A DNA stretch of 64,000 nt. It comes from Tomocerus qinae. Taxonomy: Eukaryota > Arthropoda > Collembola > Entomobryomorpha > Tomoceridae. A model generated the notes under the pieces. The model was not told the DNA's origin. It saw only the letters and a list, made by a program, of their open reading frames with translations, and did not search any database. Within the stretch, counting starts at the first letter, position 1, and each line of letters starts with the position of its first letter. Below are positions 35,835 through 50,800 of this stretch, one piece after another. A program made the translations under genes and the position numbers. Location: NCBI GenBank assembly GCA_020055645.1, contig CM034547.1, positions 7,177,280 through 7,241,279 on the forward strand. The letters are read 5' to 3'.

Positions 35835-38800
35835 TCATGTTTGGTGTAAATCGAGAAACTCTGCTAAGGTCACATCGTACGCGTCTTCATTCTCCGATGG
35901 CTTCAGTTCTAACAGAAAACTATCTTCGTGGCAGTAATGCTTTAGCATTTCATCGTCGATTTTCGCAACAAGACTGCAAAAATAAAACATATCTTATTAG
36001 CATTATATTTCATTAATTAATGTAGGTATTTATTAAATAGGATAATCAGATGGATGATTTAAATGCATTTTTAATTATAGAAAACGCAATCTAAACATTC
36101 AAAAACGCAATGCACTTTTGTATTCCATTAACAAAAGATTTTGCAAATAATTCCAGAGCAATGACCCAGGGAAATATGCGGCAACCACTTGCAAAGTGTA
36201 AACTAAAGACTCATCTCATAATCATGTCCAACAAAAAGACATGCAAAATTCTCATGCAGCTATTTGTGCATGCTAGATAACGTAAAACGCATTTGGGTAG
36301 ATTGTGATTCATATTATTTGCCTCTTTGTATGCCCGGTGCCTATCAACCAGTCAGTCTGCCACTTTTTAGATGAAAAATGCAAAGCAATGAAAACTGAAG
36401 TTGCCCCTAACCTAAACAGCCTACCTGCTATATCGCATATCACAGATAGAACCAAGCCCTCTTTATTTCATTTACAAGATCCTCTTCAATATATAATTCA
36501 ATTCAAACCATTGTCATGTAAGATGTGCAGAGATAAAAGATGAGTCCATCTACATCATCCATTCAGAGCCAACAAAATAACAACAATTGAACATTATTCT
36601 GATTTTGTTATTCGCATCATACAAAACACTCTTCTAGAATACACAAGGATGACTGACTGGTTCATTTCCAACATCCCTGTGCATTAAATAGCAATTGTGC
36701 TTTCAAGACTAATCTCTTTTCTTAATAAAAATCACAGAAACTGGCTCATTCACTTCTCGACTTACTCTTAATCGACTTAACTAACGTCTGCTATAAACAT
36801 GGAAAATGACTGACGAACGTAACGTAAAAGCTAACCACTGCCAATAAATACAACTCTAATAGAACAACTGATTGCCTATTTCATTGACTGTTTTTCTGAT
36901 TGCCCAATCAAATGTAAATTCACTCACCCCTAGTAATTCACAATATTTACATCGAATCATTTCAAGAATATCAAATTTTATAGACTACCAAGTGCTTATT
37001 AAACGGATTTCCCATTTGCATATATCTTTACAGTAACAGGCATTTATAATCTTTGCATATATTAAATGCTTAGTCACAGATGCTGCATATTCAGTCAAGA
37101 TTTCAGTTAGCAAAAGATTCAATCAACACAAAAACATGTAAATTCAAGTAAATGTCAAAATAAATAGGATTGCATTCACGAATTCCAGCTTAACAGAAAG
37201 CATCTGTTGCATGGACACTTATCCTCACTCATTGAATATTCTTTAGGGTCCTTGTACAAGTGTGAAATTGCTTTCTCTGCCTAGACAAATTATCAATCTA
37301 CCGAATTGATTGTTTTTAATTTTCAAAATGTACAGCTTAAAAAGAATTATCTCCCAAAGTACCTTAATTCAGCGAGAATTTGGAAGCGTACCTATTAAAA
37401 TTGAATATATAAAAATCTGCTGGCGTTAGTAATTGAGACAGAGATATGCAAAGAACCACGCGTTAATGTGGCTTAAATTCAATTACAACTGACTAATTGT
37501 TCTCCCAAACGAACGAACCTTTTCTGCTTCATACACATCTGGGTCTACAATTTTGTCTGACTTTTTGGCAGACTGAAATGTATCAGAGTATTCTTTGCAA
37601 CATTTGCAAATCGACGGTCAGACAGGTAGAATATTAAATGAAACTCCTACTGTCCACTGGCTAATAGCGATCCACCCACCCTTAAATGATTTTCCCTTAA
37701 GAATTAATTACAGGAGCCTAAATGCAATTAATATTGGCAATCTCGCCTCACTTGTCTGTTTTATGCCTGCACTTTATTCAAAGCTATGCATATGCATGTG
37801 TACTTCTCGGTTGATTACAATTCAAGAAGCCAATTGAATTGCAGTAGACAAGCCAAAACAGACAGAGCAGACCAAATAGAGTGATTTTACAATTCGTATC
37901 ATGACATGCCAGTAGTTGCTTTATTAACTTTTTGTTTGAGCATAATATTTTCCTGTTAATTAGCATACGATTGCATTTTTCATTTTTCTTGGGATTTCTT
38001 CCGATAATGAATGCAGTGCATGTTTTACACTCTCAAAATGTAAATGGAACATATACAGTGTTGCTCACATAGTGCATTGTTTGCTTACAATAACAGTCAA
38101 TGAATAAATAATATGCAAATGAATTCAAAATATGAATCCCCCATGCAATGAACATCCTTAAGAGCATCCTTACTCAACATGCATTGCATATAGGTAGGTA
38201 TACTATTATTTATACGATATACTTTTGCGAGACATGCTGATTATTTTGCAAGTGTTGGTTAGGAAAAGAGAAAATATTTTGAACTCACCCTTTGGAATTC
38301 CTTCTGTAGAGATTCTTGACAGAACCCATAGAAATCTTGTACTTATCTTCAAGCTGTAAAAATTGAACAAGGTTTAATTAACTTATCATTTTCAATAGAT
38401 TAGCCAAAAATAGTTGGGGGACAGCCAATTAAAAGAGACTTACAGCGGAGAGAAGTCCGAGGGTCGTTGGCGGGGCGAGATGTAAAGCCGTGAAAGCTTC
38501 TTCAGGCTCTTGTCTTACGAACAACATGAGACGTTCTGAAGCCGGAGGGATAAGTCTCATTCGTTTGATGGACGGAGAATTGAAAACGCTGTCGTTGGAC
38601 ACTCCGTTTGGCTCCAGAACCCCCACAACCGTACCGCCGTCCTTCTTCTCACTGCAAACAGACACAACAATAGAGAAACAATCATAAATCATGTTCTGCA
38701 TGACAATCTCATCACTAGCCATCCAATCCCCAGCCCATATTAAATATAACATCCATCCTATCCATTTTATCCTTCTCTCATCATAGACGTAGACGCTGCA

Positions 38801-41800
38801 GTATCGTACAAAATAAACACTAACCATAAGTGGGCACTATTTATTTCTAAACTAATCCCACTCTGTCCATACACACTTCATGACTATAGACTCCAGCAGA
38901 TAAGTCATTAATAACAGTCATAACAAACAATAGAAGTGTTTGCATCTGTTTGGCTCACTGCTCTATAGTTCGTCTGCCGACTCCTTCACTTTTTCTTAGT
39001 CTTCCTCTTTCTATTACCATGTACATCTGTTTCCCTATTGTTTGTTATTTTTCTTTGAACCGCCAATCAAATCGATACTACTCTCCAGATACACTCGTAA
39101 TTCATATTGCTATTATTCTCTCGTCCATTGCTCCTCCTTTTCGTCAAACCCTTACACCTCGACATGAGCAACGAACCCTACACTTTCAAATAGTCTATAC
39201 CATAATAGTACTTTCTTACGTAAGCTAATAAATATTCTGAAAAACTGAAGCAGCTAACTGCAGGAACGGAAAAAACTTTTTCTTAGCTCCTATCTCTCTA
39301 TTCTAGATATACCTAAGAATCTTATTGTAGGAATTCCTATTTTGTCTGGAAACATTGTACAAGTCAGTCGCACAGCGTACTAGAAATCTAAATCGGTTTA
39401 TTAATTGTCTTTATAATGTGAGACTAAAGCAAGTTCCTCCCGGCAGGTGGTCCGGCTTGGATTCATGGCCAACCGGAGCCGTCATTTCTTGACTAAATTT
39501 TATAATAACATTATTGTCTCATTACACTCTGGCTAACCACACATCACTACGGGTTAAATCTAATTTCCTAAATACCTACACCATTTGTTTAGATTAGGTA
39601 TAGAGTGATGTGATGATAGCTAACTTAAATTCGTTTGGCTTTGTTGACCACTAATGGAATAGCACCGTAGCAGGCTGACTTGTTGATCTTAATTAACTCG
39701 TCACGAGTCAATTATACAGACTGGCTGGATAGTGGTTGATATGATGGTTCACTTTAATTAGAATACCTGCACTCTCACAACACTAAATCCCTATAAAGTC
39801 TTACAAATTAACAATTACAGCTCAAGAAACTTGTCTACAGTTTGAAAAATTGAATTTTATACTGACTAGTAAGTGATTGACACCTTTTCTGACTATGAAT
39901 GAGATCGAGAGAAGGACGAATTTAAAAGACAATCAAACTTAATTATGTACCATAAGGAGATAGTACAAATTGGGTTGGGTAAGGGTGTAATTTTCTTAAA
40001 GAGCATTACAAGGAGTACTTAACGATTTAGCTACTATTGTTAGTAAGTGCAATGCAAATGACTCCAATTTTGTTTATTTTACACTTTCCGTTAAAGAAGC
40101 TGTACAAGAGAACGATGATACGGTGAAGAAGATAATTTTCTAGCGTCGTTTGGAAAGATAGAGCATGAAAGGAAGTGGAGAAAAAGACAGAGAAACGGAA
40201 GATGTAAATAGTAAACAAAAGAGTAGTGCTGGGTGGGGGGATGGATGACAAAGACAAAGAGAAGTTTGCTGGTTGACAGAAACAGATAAGGGCAAGAGAT
40301 CTTACTTGATGACAGTGACGGGCATCGCGGAAGAAGAATTCGAAGAACTGTGTGTTGGAGAAGGCGGGTGACATCCGTTGGATCGTGGATGGTGGTAGGG
40401 AGGAGATTCTGGCGGGAAAGTGTTATGGAACTTGAGGACGGCTGGAGGGTTGTGATGACTTGGTGGTGGGTGATGATGGTTGTTACTGTTAGTATTCGGA
40501 GGAGGATGATGAGGTTGTTGATGGTGAGGCGGGAGGGACAAGGAAGGCGTAGGCGTGTTCGATCCGTTGCTCGCAGAGCCACAACTCTGAGGAGAGGACT
40601 CAGAACCGGGCAACACATTATTCGAACTGGAGTTGTGCAGGTCCGCAGCTCTAAAATCAGTTCAGTCAGTTCCCAATTGATGCTTTTTTTCAATTTTTCC
40701 AATGCTTATTATTTTGTTCACATGCAGAAAAACTAAGCTAAATAGATGCTAATTTCTAGGTCGAAACTAAAGGATGCAATTTATTTGTATTGAGATTTTC
40801 TTTAGAAAAAGCTTGTCTTTAAAGATCTTACTGTACTTTTACACTAAATGGTGTTAATATAAAAGGAAAATAATTGTTTGAGAAAACATTCGCCATGCCA
40901 TGCAATGCTTTAGTTTCATTAATTTCTAGTACATTATCGTGTTTGTAAAGTCATAATTTGTATTTTGCAATGCATTGTTATGTTAATCTTGAATGCGGTA
41001 GGTAGCCAGTTAACTAACTGTGTTAAATATGTCTATAGTAGACTGCAAGTAAAGTAATCTTGTTTATCTGCCTTCTTTGGAAGAACCTCTTGTAGTAAAC
41101 CATATCGCAGAATTTCGCATAGCTTATGTGTACCTAGATCCAAGCAACCATGCTTTGCCAGGTAGGTACCTTTTTATCTATTCATTAGTATGTATGCCAA
41201 GTATTGTTTATTTTATTACAGATATCTTTTTACTGTCAACTGCTGACTTGACCGCAGACTGATTTGGCTGTACAATGACCTCTTCCTTTAGTTATGAGAA
41301 ACCATTTGAAATGACTAAAATTTTTAAATGCATGTAGACATCTAAGGTTTGCAAGATACAAAGAACTAAGTAACCTACATTATGCAATGCATAGCACGTA
41401 CTAGTGAACATCACAGAAAATACAGACTCAGACTGCGTGATTACAATTGTAAGAAAAAAAGAAGCCAGCCTCTCCTTATATTGAATCATCAGTTGTCTGT
41501 CATATTCAAAAAAGTAAGGATACAAAATCTTATTTTTTCAAAAAAAAATCTACATATGTTTAAGGCACGAGATGAAAAATATCTGTGAGCAGAATATTTT
41601 TGGGGAAAATGAGGTAATCGTTAAATCGTAGTAATTGTAGTCTTAATGAACATTCTTTGGATTAAAAAAAACAATTACAAATATCATGGGCAAAATATTA
41701 AAGTGGCAAGTCTCCATTAAAGATGAAGACATTTCCGTTACAATTGCTAACTAATTGCAATCAACTGCATTAGCCCGGTATCTCAATGGGGTTTTCTAAT

Positions 41801-44800
41801 GGTTAATGTTTTCTTTGTAGTATAGCCATGCATAGCTGACATCGTGATTTATAATGTGCTCTTCATATGGTACTTATAGCATCCTAGAGATAGAGAAGCT
41901 GGCGATAACAGTTTGTAATGACTATTCTTTATTTTACAGTATGGTCCATAATGACTTGAGTATGTTACGGCTCTATTACATTACATGCATCATATTTTAT
42001 TTACTGTTCTTTCATCTGTTCTTTCCTTGATTTGGCCAGGGCACAACATATCGGACAATGATTCCAAAGTCTAACTAATGTTCCTGCACGACTTGCCTTA
42101 GCTCAGTCTGAATCTGTACATGAACTGAACACCCGTGAATTATGTATGGATGAAGGATGATTTTCCATTATTTCTCCTCTGAGTTGGCCTCTCTCTCGTG
42201 TTATTTAGCAAGGCTTGGCTTACTTATGAAAAAAAGCTTTCTTAAAATTAACGGTTTAGGGAAAAAAAGCGTGCACTCGCATTAAGTTGGAAATTAAATG
42301 AAGCTGTAGATTATATTAACAGTAATTCTAATAGCTAAGGTAGGTAATAATAGTCTTAACACCTACTACTAATGCATTATTGTTGTTAGAATGTATAAAA
42401 CTACATACAGTAAGTTATGTGTTTGTATAGGCATGAAGTACTAATAATACGTAAAAAGCGTGTTGTAATGGATTGATTTTGGGTGTGTGTGTTTTAATAT
42501 AAAGTGACAGAATAAAGAAGAATTATTGAGATGCATAAATGAATTTTGGCTCACAGCTGAATTTAGAGAGAGAAAGTGATGTCAATTTCGAGATAGAGAT
42601 TTGAACTTCCAGTTGAATTTAAAAATTTGGAATTTTCGCTAAGGACATGATTAGGGTGTGAGGTGAAATCAGGTCGGGTCGGGTGAAGAAGGCGTTTGTA
42701 TGGCATGACATGGCAGGTCAGGTCAGTGTGATTTAAAATTGCATTTTAATTCATTCTTCTCTCGCGTCCCAATTTTTGTATGAGTAGGTAGTAGTAGTTA
42801 GCAGGTAGTGAGGCACAAGTGGTAGAAGTATATTTCAAGAAATTTGTATCTGTCTGTTTTGTTCTGTTCTGTGCATTAGCAGGAAGGCAAGGCAAGCTCA
42901 TCCCTCATCCTCATCCTCCCTCGTCCATCATGTCACTGATAGTTGGGAAAATAACTGCAAAACCCAATGTATATCGGATATTTCAATAGAAAAGTTTCCT
43001 TTCTTTTTTTATCTCTAACTTCAACATCAAGGCACTTCACATTTTTCTCTTCATTGACTTTCTTTCATCTTTTTCGGGGCCAGTTCAAAGGTCAAGGTCA
43101 CGCTTTAATTACTAACAGCAAGTATACGCGAACTCCCGTTTTTAAATATTCACTCAATCATTATTGGGAGATACTTATATTTATAATGTACAAAAAGAGC
43201 GATTTTTATGTATGTACACGGTGTAAATTAATAATATCAACAGAGGGACGAGTCAAGTGGGCCGTTTGAGATGAATGAGCTCATATCGCGTGTAAAATAC
43301 TTTTTTAATTAAAAAAATGCTAGTATTATTCGGACACGAATTTTTACTACTTTATGTGAATTAAGGGTTTCTTGCACTGGATCTGGACTGGAGTGGATTG
43401 GATTGTATGAGCAACTCCTCTCTAATTGTAGTTATTTTGTACTTTTAAATGAAATGTTCTGTTCTTTCTAAACACAACATGATGTCGATTTCGACTGACC
43501 ATTTAAAGTACTATACGCATGACTTTTTAGTACTTTTAGAACTTTTTAGTACATTAAAATAATTATTAGAGTTAGAAAAGGAGCTGTCCTCCAATGCACA
43601 GGCAGATCAGATAAGTTTTTATCTCAACTCAATCACATCACATCAAAAGCAACAGAACAGCTAATCTGCTCACTAAGCATGAGTCTCACTCAACCCTCAG
43701 CCAAAGACAGAAAGAAACTCAAGAAGCTAACAACAAACAACATATTAAACTAAAATTAATACCAAACTACAAAGGAAAACAAATACAATTAAACTAAGGT
43801 ATTACAATTAACTACAATTACATTACGGATCAACTACTAGTATAGTTAAAGAGGAGGAAGAAGTTTTCCAATTGGTCAAACGAGTACTAGCATCAAAGGA
43901 AATACCAATTCCAAAATAACCAACTTAAAATTCTAACGAAAATGCCTGGCCATGTAGAAGTCTCACTAATGATGCCATGTACTCGTTTTCCTTTTGGATT
44001 TAATTGGATTCAAGAGGACAACGGGAAGAGACAGTTAATTAGTCGCTGTGAAAACATTTTTTCTTACTTTTTTCAAAGCAAATTAATTTTTCATAATAAT
44101 CAACAGCGAGAAAATTCATTGTCCGAAGTAATAAAGGAAATGTGCATTAAAAATACCGATACTTAACTAAACTTAAAGACTATTGTTGATAAAAACTAGC
44201 GAAAAGTGTTAATTGAATTTAATATCTTACCCGGAATGTTCCGATCCTTCAGAGTTAGTATTGTAGAATCCCAATTCGAGGGAGGTCAACTGAAAATTAC
44301 AAAAAATTCAAATTAACATAAATTTACTCGCATCTATAGGCACACTAGAACATTATGATTCATCCAAGGTTCGTAAGGTAATCAGTACTTAATGATTACA
44401 TAATTATCACATCTACCCTGTTCCCTATGAACTTGCGTCATATACAACAATAATGTTTGCTTCTTGTGTAGACTAGTTGTAAACATGTATGTTTTACTGA
44501 AATTTTCAGCTACTGTATACCTTCTAGCTAACAAGGTATAAAAGCTATACCTTTCAATATTATACACCTTGCTTGATTTCAGTAATTTCTTCTATGATCA
44601 AAAAATTCTGAATTAAGTGCATGTAACGAATCTCTGTGAGAAAGATGATATGGACTGTGGACTATGAACAAACTTGAATTTCAATTAACTGACTTAACTC
44701 TGAAGCAGACTACAATCAGCTGCATGCAGTTATTACCATTGCACAACATCATTGTTTATCATAGAGTGCACTACTCCTACCTACTTTGCATGCGTAGTTA

Positions 44801-47800
44801 GTAGCATCTATGATTTCAAGAAAACTGGAGAATGCAGATCTGTGCCAAAATAAAGTTGGCTCTAGCATCCTTACAGAATAAGCGGGTGAATGCAACATAG
44901 TCCATTGTTTATTCGTAGAATTTTAATTGTAAAATCCATAAAGCTATCGTGAGTTAATTTTTGGCTAATTATGTGACGTAGTGTAGAGAAGTCAGAGAGC
45001 TGAACACTTAGTAAATCTAACACTAATTATCACTCACTTCTTTCTCCATAAAATTTCTCATCGTCCTAATGAAACCATTCCTATGCAACTCTGGTTTTAG
45101 TTATTTAGTTTGGAGGGTTCTAAATTGTCTTACATCAACGTAAAGAAATGCACTGCATATAAACAAAGTCAGCAAAAATCGACTATCGAAGTTTGAGTAA
45201 CAGGTTAGTAGTGAATTTCCCTACACTTACTTAGATACTTGTATGTAGTTAAATAATAGTGAAGAATTTAAGATGACTATCTATATGCAATTCTATTCCA
45301 AAAGTTTCATTAAAAAGATAGTGACTAATGCGGATTAGAAACATATTCTAAGGATTACAAGATCTTTTCTATTGTTCGTTACTTCTTATGAGTCAATTTA
45401 AAATTCAATGAAAATGAATTAGGCATTCTGTATTCAGCCTACATAGGTACTTGTGTAATAAAGGCGCTAGAGATTGCACTGAATTAAAAACGAAAAGTAC
45501 TGATGTGTAGTGTTATGCAAGATGAGAATAGATTCATCAAAATGATTAAAAGAATTAGAAAGAAATAAGCGAACCAAATTTAATCATATCCGAGTATTCT
45601 CGCCGAGAGTATAATAGTATATATGTAATATGCACAAATGCATGTAGAGTAGTGCATTGTTAAATAGAGTAATCTATAGATATAGTATGAAAGATACAAT
45701 TATTTTGGTTCTATATACCAGCCTACTATAATCGGACCCATTAGTTGACGACCATCAACCATGAAATCAGTCAGATTCATCAACAAAGTTACTCTCACAC
45801 ACTTAATTATTGACTTGATTCGAATGCATTTTACGCTACCTGAGAGCCATTACACCTCTAAATATTCCCATTTCTATTCTCATTCCGTTTTCACCTTGCT
45901 CATCCTCCCTTCCTTTTTGCTTGGATTGACTTTGCCTTTTCTACACAGGTCCACTGTTATTTCTATTCTATACTTACGGACTCAAGACCTATACTTATTA
46001 AAATTTTTGCGTCTGCCCTCTCTGCAAAGAACTTTTGGGTAAACATTTCTCACTACTATACCGATGTGGAAAGAGCGTACGTGTGTAGGGTTAAAGTTAA
46101 AACAATGCCACCTTTTTTATGTAGCTCTCATAAATATGATGTGTGTAAGTATACCTACGACTACTAAGCATAAAAAGATCCTATGGGAATTTGTCAAATA
46201 ATATGGTAGGGTTTTCTTATGAAAAGCTCATTAGTGGTTTGCTTTAGTTTAGCTTCAAATCTTAAATCAACTCGAGTGAAAAGCACGTACGATCTATTAT
46301 TTATATAGTTTTATATAAATTATATAAGTTATATAAACATTTCTTAAGTGAAGAGAAATGACGTAATGAAACGATAGCCGTTTCCCAATTCCCAACTAAT
46401 CTACATAGAAATCACATCAAATCAATTGAGTTGGTCGGACAGGCGAGCTAGACCATACTAATCAATAGTACATTGTAATAATGCAACATCTGGCTTATTG
46501 TTGTTTTGCTTCTACAAAAGTCTCACATCATCAGCAGCTCGATCACCGGCTGTCTCACTGCCTTTGCTCTGCTTTTGCCGTGCCTTTACTTCATCCCTTG
46601 CTTAATGTCCATTTTCTTATCTCCCATTACATTTTTGCGACAATGACAATATTTCAAGACTTTTTTATACACCTTTGGCATGGCATTTCACATTAGGGGC
46701 TGAATGAATGGATCTTGTTAACTATCTCATGTACACATGTAGTATCAGCAGCATTGCTAATGCTACATCCAAACTATACAAAAGTTGTTTTTTCCATCTA
46801 TTGATCCTTGCTTCAGTTTAGCTTTTCTCTGTAAGTAGTATAGCTCATTATTTTATATGCCAGTGGATTTTGATGCGACGTTGACAATATATCGAATCCA
46901 ATGCTCTTCACTTGACAGCTTCACTTGACTTGACTAACTGATAAGAACTCTGATACATATGATTATGCAAATTCAATGAATCCAGTGCATTAGGTAGTGT
47001 ATTATTACCACGATAAGATACAAACAGAATATACTTAAGTATGAGCTCAATGTTAAAATATCTCAGGATGTCATCTTGCCATTAATAATATAAAATGTAG
47101 CTACATCTGTAATATTGCAGTATATTCAGGCATGCATGTTAATAAAAACCCGCATTGTAAATCAATTTCAAATAGCATATTTAGTGAGCCTGTACAATGC
47201 TCTGTCCTCAATGCACAGCAAAATTTCTGTCTAATAAAAATTATGTTAAATCTCCATCTGTCTGTCACACAGGTGGTTGTCACATCACATCACAGGTCAC
47301 TTAAGGCATGTAATTAATGTTTACAACTCTCCTACCCATAAACATTACAACAATGCTAAAGTCAGTTGATCTCTTTCTTTAATCATCTAAGATAAACAAC
47401 AGAAAAATTATCCTGGCCATATTTAGTAGCAAACTTTACAAATCTAACCTTTCAATAATTTATTTCTTTTTCTAAATCTTTCGTAGCAACATTTATTTTA
47501 CTGTTGGCAAATCGCGAATCATATTACAATCTGACATTTACTAATCGACCAACATGACAGATTTGAGAAAGTCATATTTAAATACTACTGTATTACTTTA
47601 CTACTCTGTCTCTTAGTTTTGTCTTCTTCGTCCGTTCTCATTTTCTTGATTAATGGCAGTGAATAGTAATTTCATACAATAAAAAGAAAGTGAGAGCTAT
47701 TGAGAATTTGAGAACGGAATTTTTCATAAAAAGGTCATTGATTCATTGATCCTTTGCATTAATATTCCCATCGTGTAGTTCTATCCGCTACCCAAATACC

Positions 47801-50800
47801 TACTCCCTTTCTCCATGGAATATTAGTTTGCGTACCTAAATATACTTAGCGGTTGTTTATTGAGACAAATAAATATTTAGTACCTTATCGAGGTCTTCGG
47901 CGGGTGTAAATAGAACAGGTGGTTTTCCGAGGTCACTCATCGAGTAGAATTCGGATCGGTCGCATTGAGAATGGTACATTTCGTCGAGCTTCTTCCTTCC
48001 GGTGGCAGTGAGTTTCCGTTTGGCAGCCCGTCTCTCCTCATCTCGTGTTTTCCTCTCAGCACCCTTCAATTTATTCAAATAGTGTTTGGATTTAAACACA
48101 CATGCCACTTACTTAGTCAAGAGCATTTTTCTTATCCGTAAATTAACCAACACTTATCTTATTCCTTACATCAACGGTCATAAAAAATAATTCAGCTTTT
48201 GTACTTTGAACTGGAAAAGACTAAAACTAAAAATCTGACATTTAGTTCGTTCCATTTAGTAGATTCTAGCATTTCATCACATTATCTTTTGGAAAGAATA
48301 TCACATTACATGTTCTCTTCTACTACATGTGCATAGTACATGGATGTCGTGACCTCAAAATTACTTTTTCCATCTACCTATCTAATTTAATGTAGTGCAC
48401 TATCAAAATTATTATTTTTTGTGTAAATTCTACTGCCAACAAGCCTGAGACTGAGAATCTGTCCAATTCCGACATGGTTATTACATTACTCCATCTCATT
48501 GTCAGAGTAGCTACTTAGGATTCTACAATTCTTTAGCATTAAGGCCCACGACGGAAGTCACAATCATTTTCCCTTATCATAGCGTCCTCTCCTCCGTAAA
48601 TTAATCATTCGTTAATTATCTGCTATCTCTTAACTAGCCTCAACTTCTGTAAGATCTATGGCACTCTTCATGTTTCGCTGCGATACTGTTTCCCCACTAA
48701 AATCCTCAACGCACGTTATGGAGCAATTCATAAGTATTTCCACTGTGGTTACGACCAAACTAACAATCGTTCCGAGCATCCCAAACGAGGAGGAAAAAGC
48801 TTTTTCCCTAATCTTAAGCACCTTTGGAACTTTGACAGAAATCTTGGAAAGATAAAGATTGAGAAAAGAGATAGACTCTTGACATTTCGTTACATTATTC
48901 GTCTCTCTCATCTACCTATGTAAAATCCAGTGTCTACACACTTTGCTTTGTTCTTTATTTTTACTCTGTGAAGATATAATACCAACTACAAAGCTCAAGA
49001 CGAAACTTTATTGCATTTAAGTTGCTCTCACTACACTTTGAAACATACGCAACTATACCGAGCGGCTAGATTGTACACTCTGCACTAGAAAAATACATAG
49101 AACTACTAACACTACAATAATGTTAGCTTTTATTGCGTACCGTTTGGATTAATTCATGATGAGAAACGTCAATTTACCTTTAAAACTCTTCTACTACCAC
49201 GCTTCAAGAAAAGAACGTTCCTTTCTCAGTTTTTCAGATACTTATGTAGATAGAGAATTATCTCTGTTCATTTCTATCTTTCATAAAAGTACAGAGAATT
49301 AATGTACATATGTAACATCCTCACGTTGAATGCGTTTTGTCAGTTTCCTTCTCTTTCCTTGTCTTAATATTTTATATCTTTAGAATTCATCACATCACCT
49401 CGTCTATATGTACAATTATTAGGTTTTTGTGTATTTATGTATTCCTTTATTTCAAAGAGGGATGTGGGTAAGTAAGTGTTCTGTGTAATAAGTACGAACT
49501 ACATAGTACAGCTGCTGATCTACTAATATTTATAGGAGGTCGTACAAAGATTCTCATATAAAGTGAATACAAAGATCACGACTTTAGAGTCTAATTAATA
49601 GGGAAGGATGATTTGGATGTGAGCTCAGCCGTCGTTCACCTACCTTACGTAGTCATCTCGATAAGAATGACTGACTAGTTGAGACTCAACACTCTGACTC
49701 TAATTCAACTTACTGACGTATAAAGATTGGCTCCTACTACAGAGCGGACATGTATACACTTTATCTGTACACGAATGTATCTTAACAGGGAGATGTTTCC
49801 AACCTCTTTTTATTTTTTCTCAGGATTTTAAACGATATTCCTCTTGCATGTTTATTATCAAACATAAAATAATTTCCACCTTTGTATAACCCTATGCGTA
49901 TTTGCTATCGAAATAAAAACATGTGGACTCGGATACGAAATTTATTGTTTCTACTGATAAATGGCAATGCCAAATGCAACAGTCAAATCACCGCATGGAA
50001 TTACTTCTCATGGAGTCATTTTCAATCTCTAGCTTATCTCTGCTCCATTGTCAGTCAAATTCATATCTTAACTAGAATTGTTATTGCTTGAGGAGACCCT
50101 CACCTATCATAATAGTAAATACCCACTAGCTGCAATTAAATGGATACTTATATAACTGAACCCTAAATTGAAGGTCCTCTTCAGGAAATTACTATTAATC
50201 TGCTATAAAGTTCTCGCATACAACTTTTGTGCGTACAATGTTTATGTGTTCATGCAGTAGACAATAAAATGCACAGATGTGTACCAGTAGTAGTTAGTGG
50301 GAAGGTTCATACATAAAAAACATCATTAGAAAAGTTTCTATCTTATAGATAATAATTTAATCCCTCACTTGTTAAAAGAGCATAAGATAACACAGTTGTT
50401 AGTCTACAAATAAGAGCACATATCATTTGTATGTTGTTATGTGGCATGTACCGCCAGCCAGGTAAATAAGTGTAGTGTAGCAAGTAGTAAGGAAATCACC
50501 ACAGACGATTACACCAAACCTAGAAGACAATAATAACACGATGGTCGTTTTTTAGGCTATTCCAGTATACATATTGCATGTGTCTATGTGAGAATTACTA
50601 ACACACAATATCCAAGTAATTGCAGCTTGCTACAAAGCAATAGCTTTTCTCCCTCACCTACCAAATATAATGCATTCAAACACAAATACACACATAGTCC
50701 AACACCTAGTCCTATCACATTTACATCACTTCGTATCTCAGTGTAAGTATTACATATTTACATCCTAGACGGACAAGTACACTTTGCCTACATTATACTT

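Noticed and set aside
38444-38651. TFCP2/UBP1 (CP2 subfamily) identity for the right-hand gene
   Set aside because: The [14 protein letters not shown] and IDDEMLKHY motifs and the [11 protein letters not shown] segment are Grainyhead-type; no SAM-like domain of the TFCP2 branch is seen.
40091-40736. Long open frames on both strands (203 aa minus, 128 aa plus)
   Set aside because: They are shadows of the His/Pro/Asn-rich grainyhead exon 40306-40650 and the adjoining intron; the Grainyhead frame fits splice phase on both sides.
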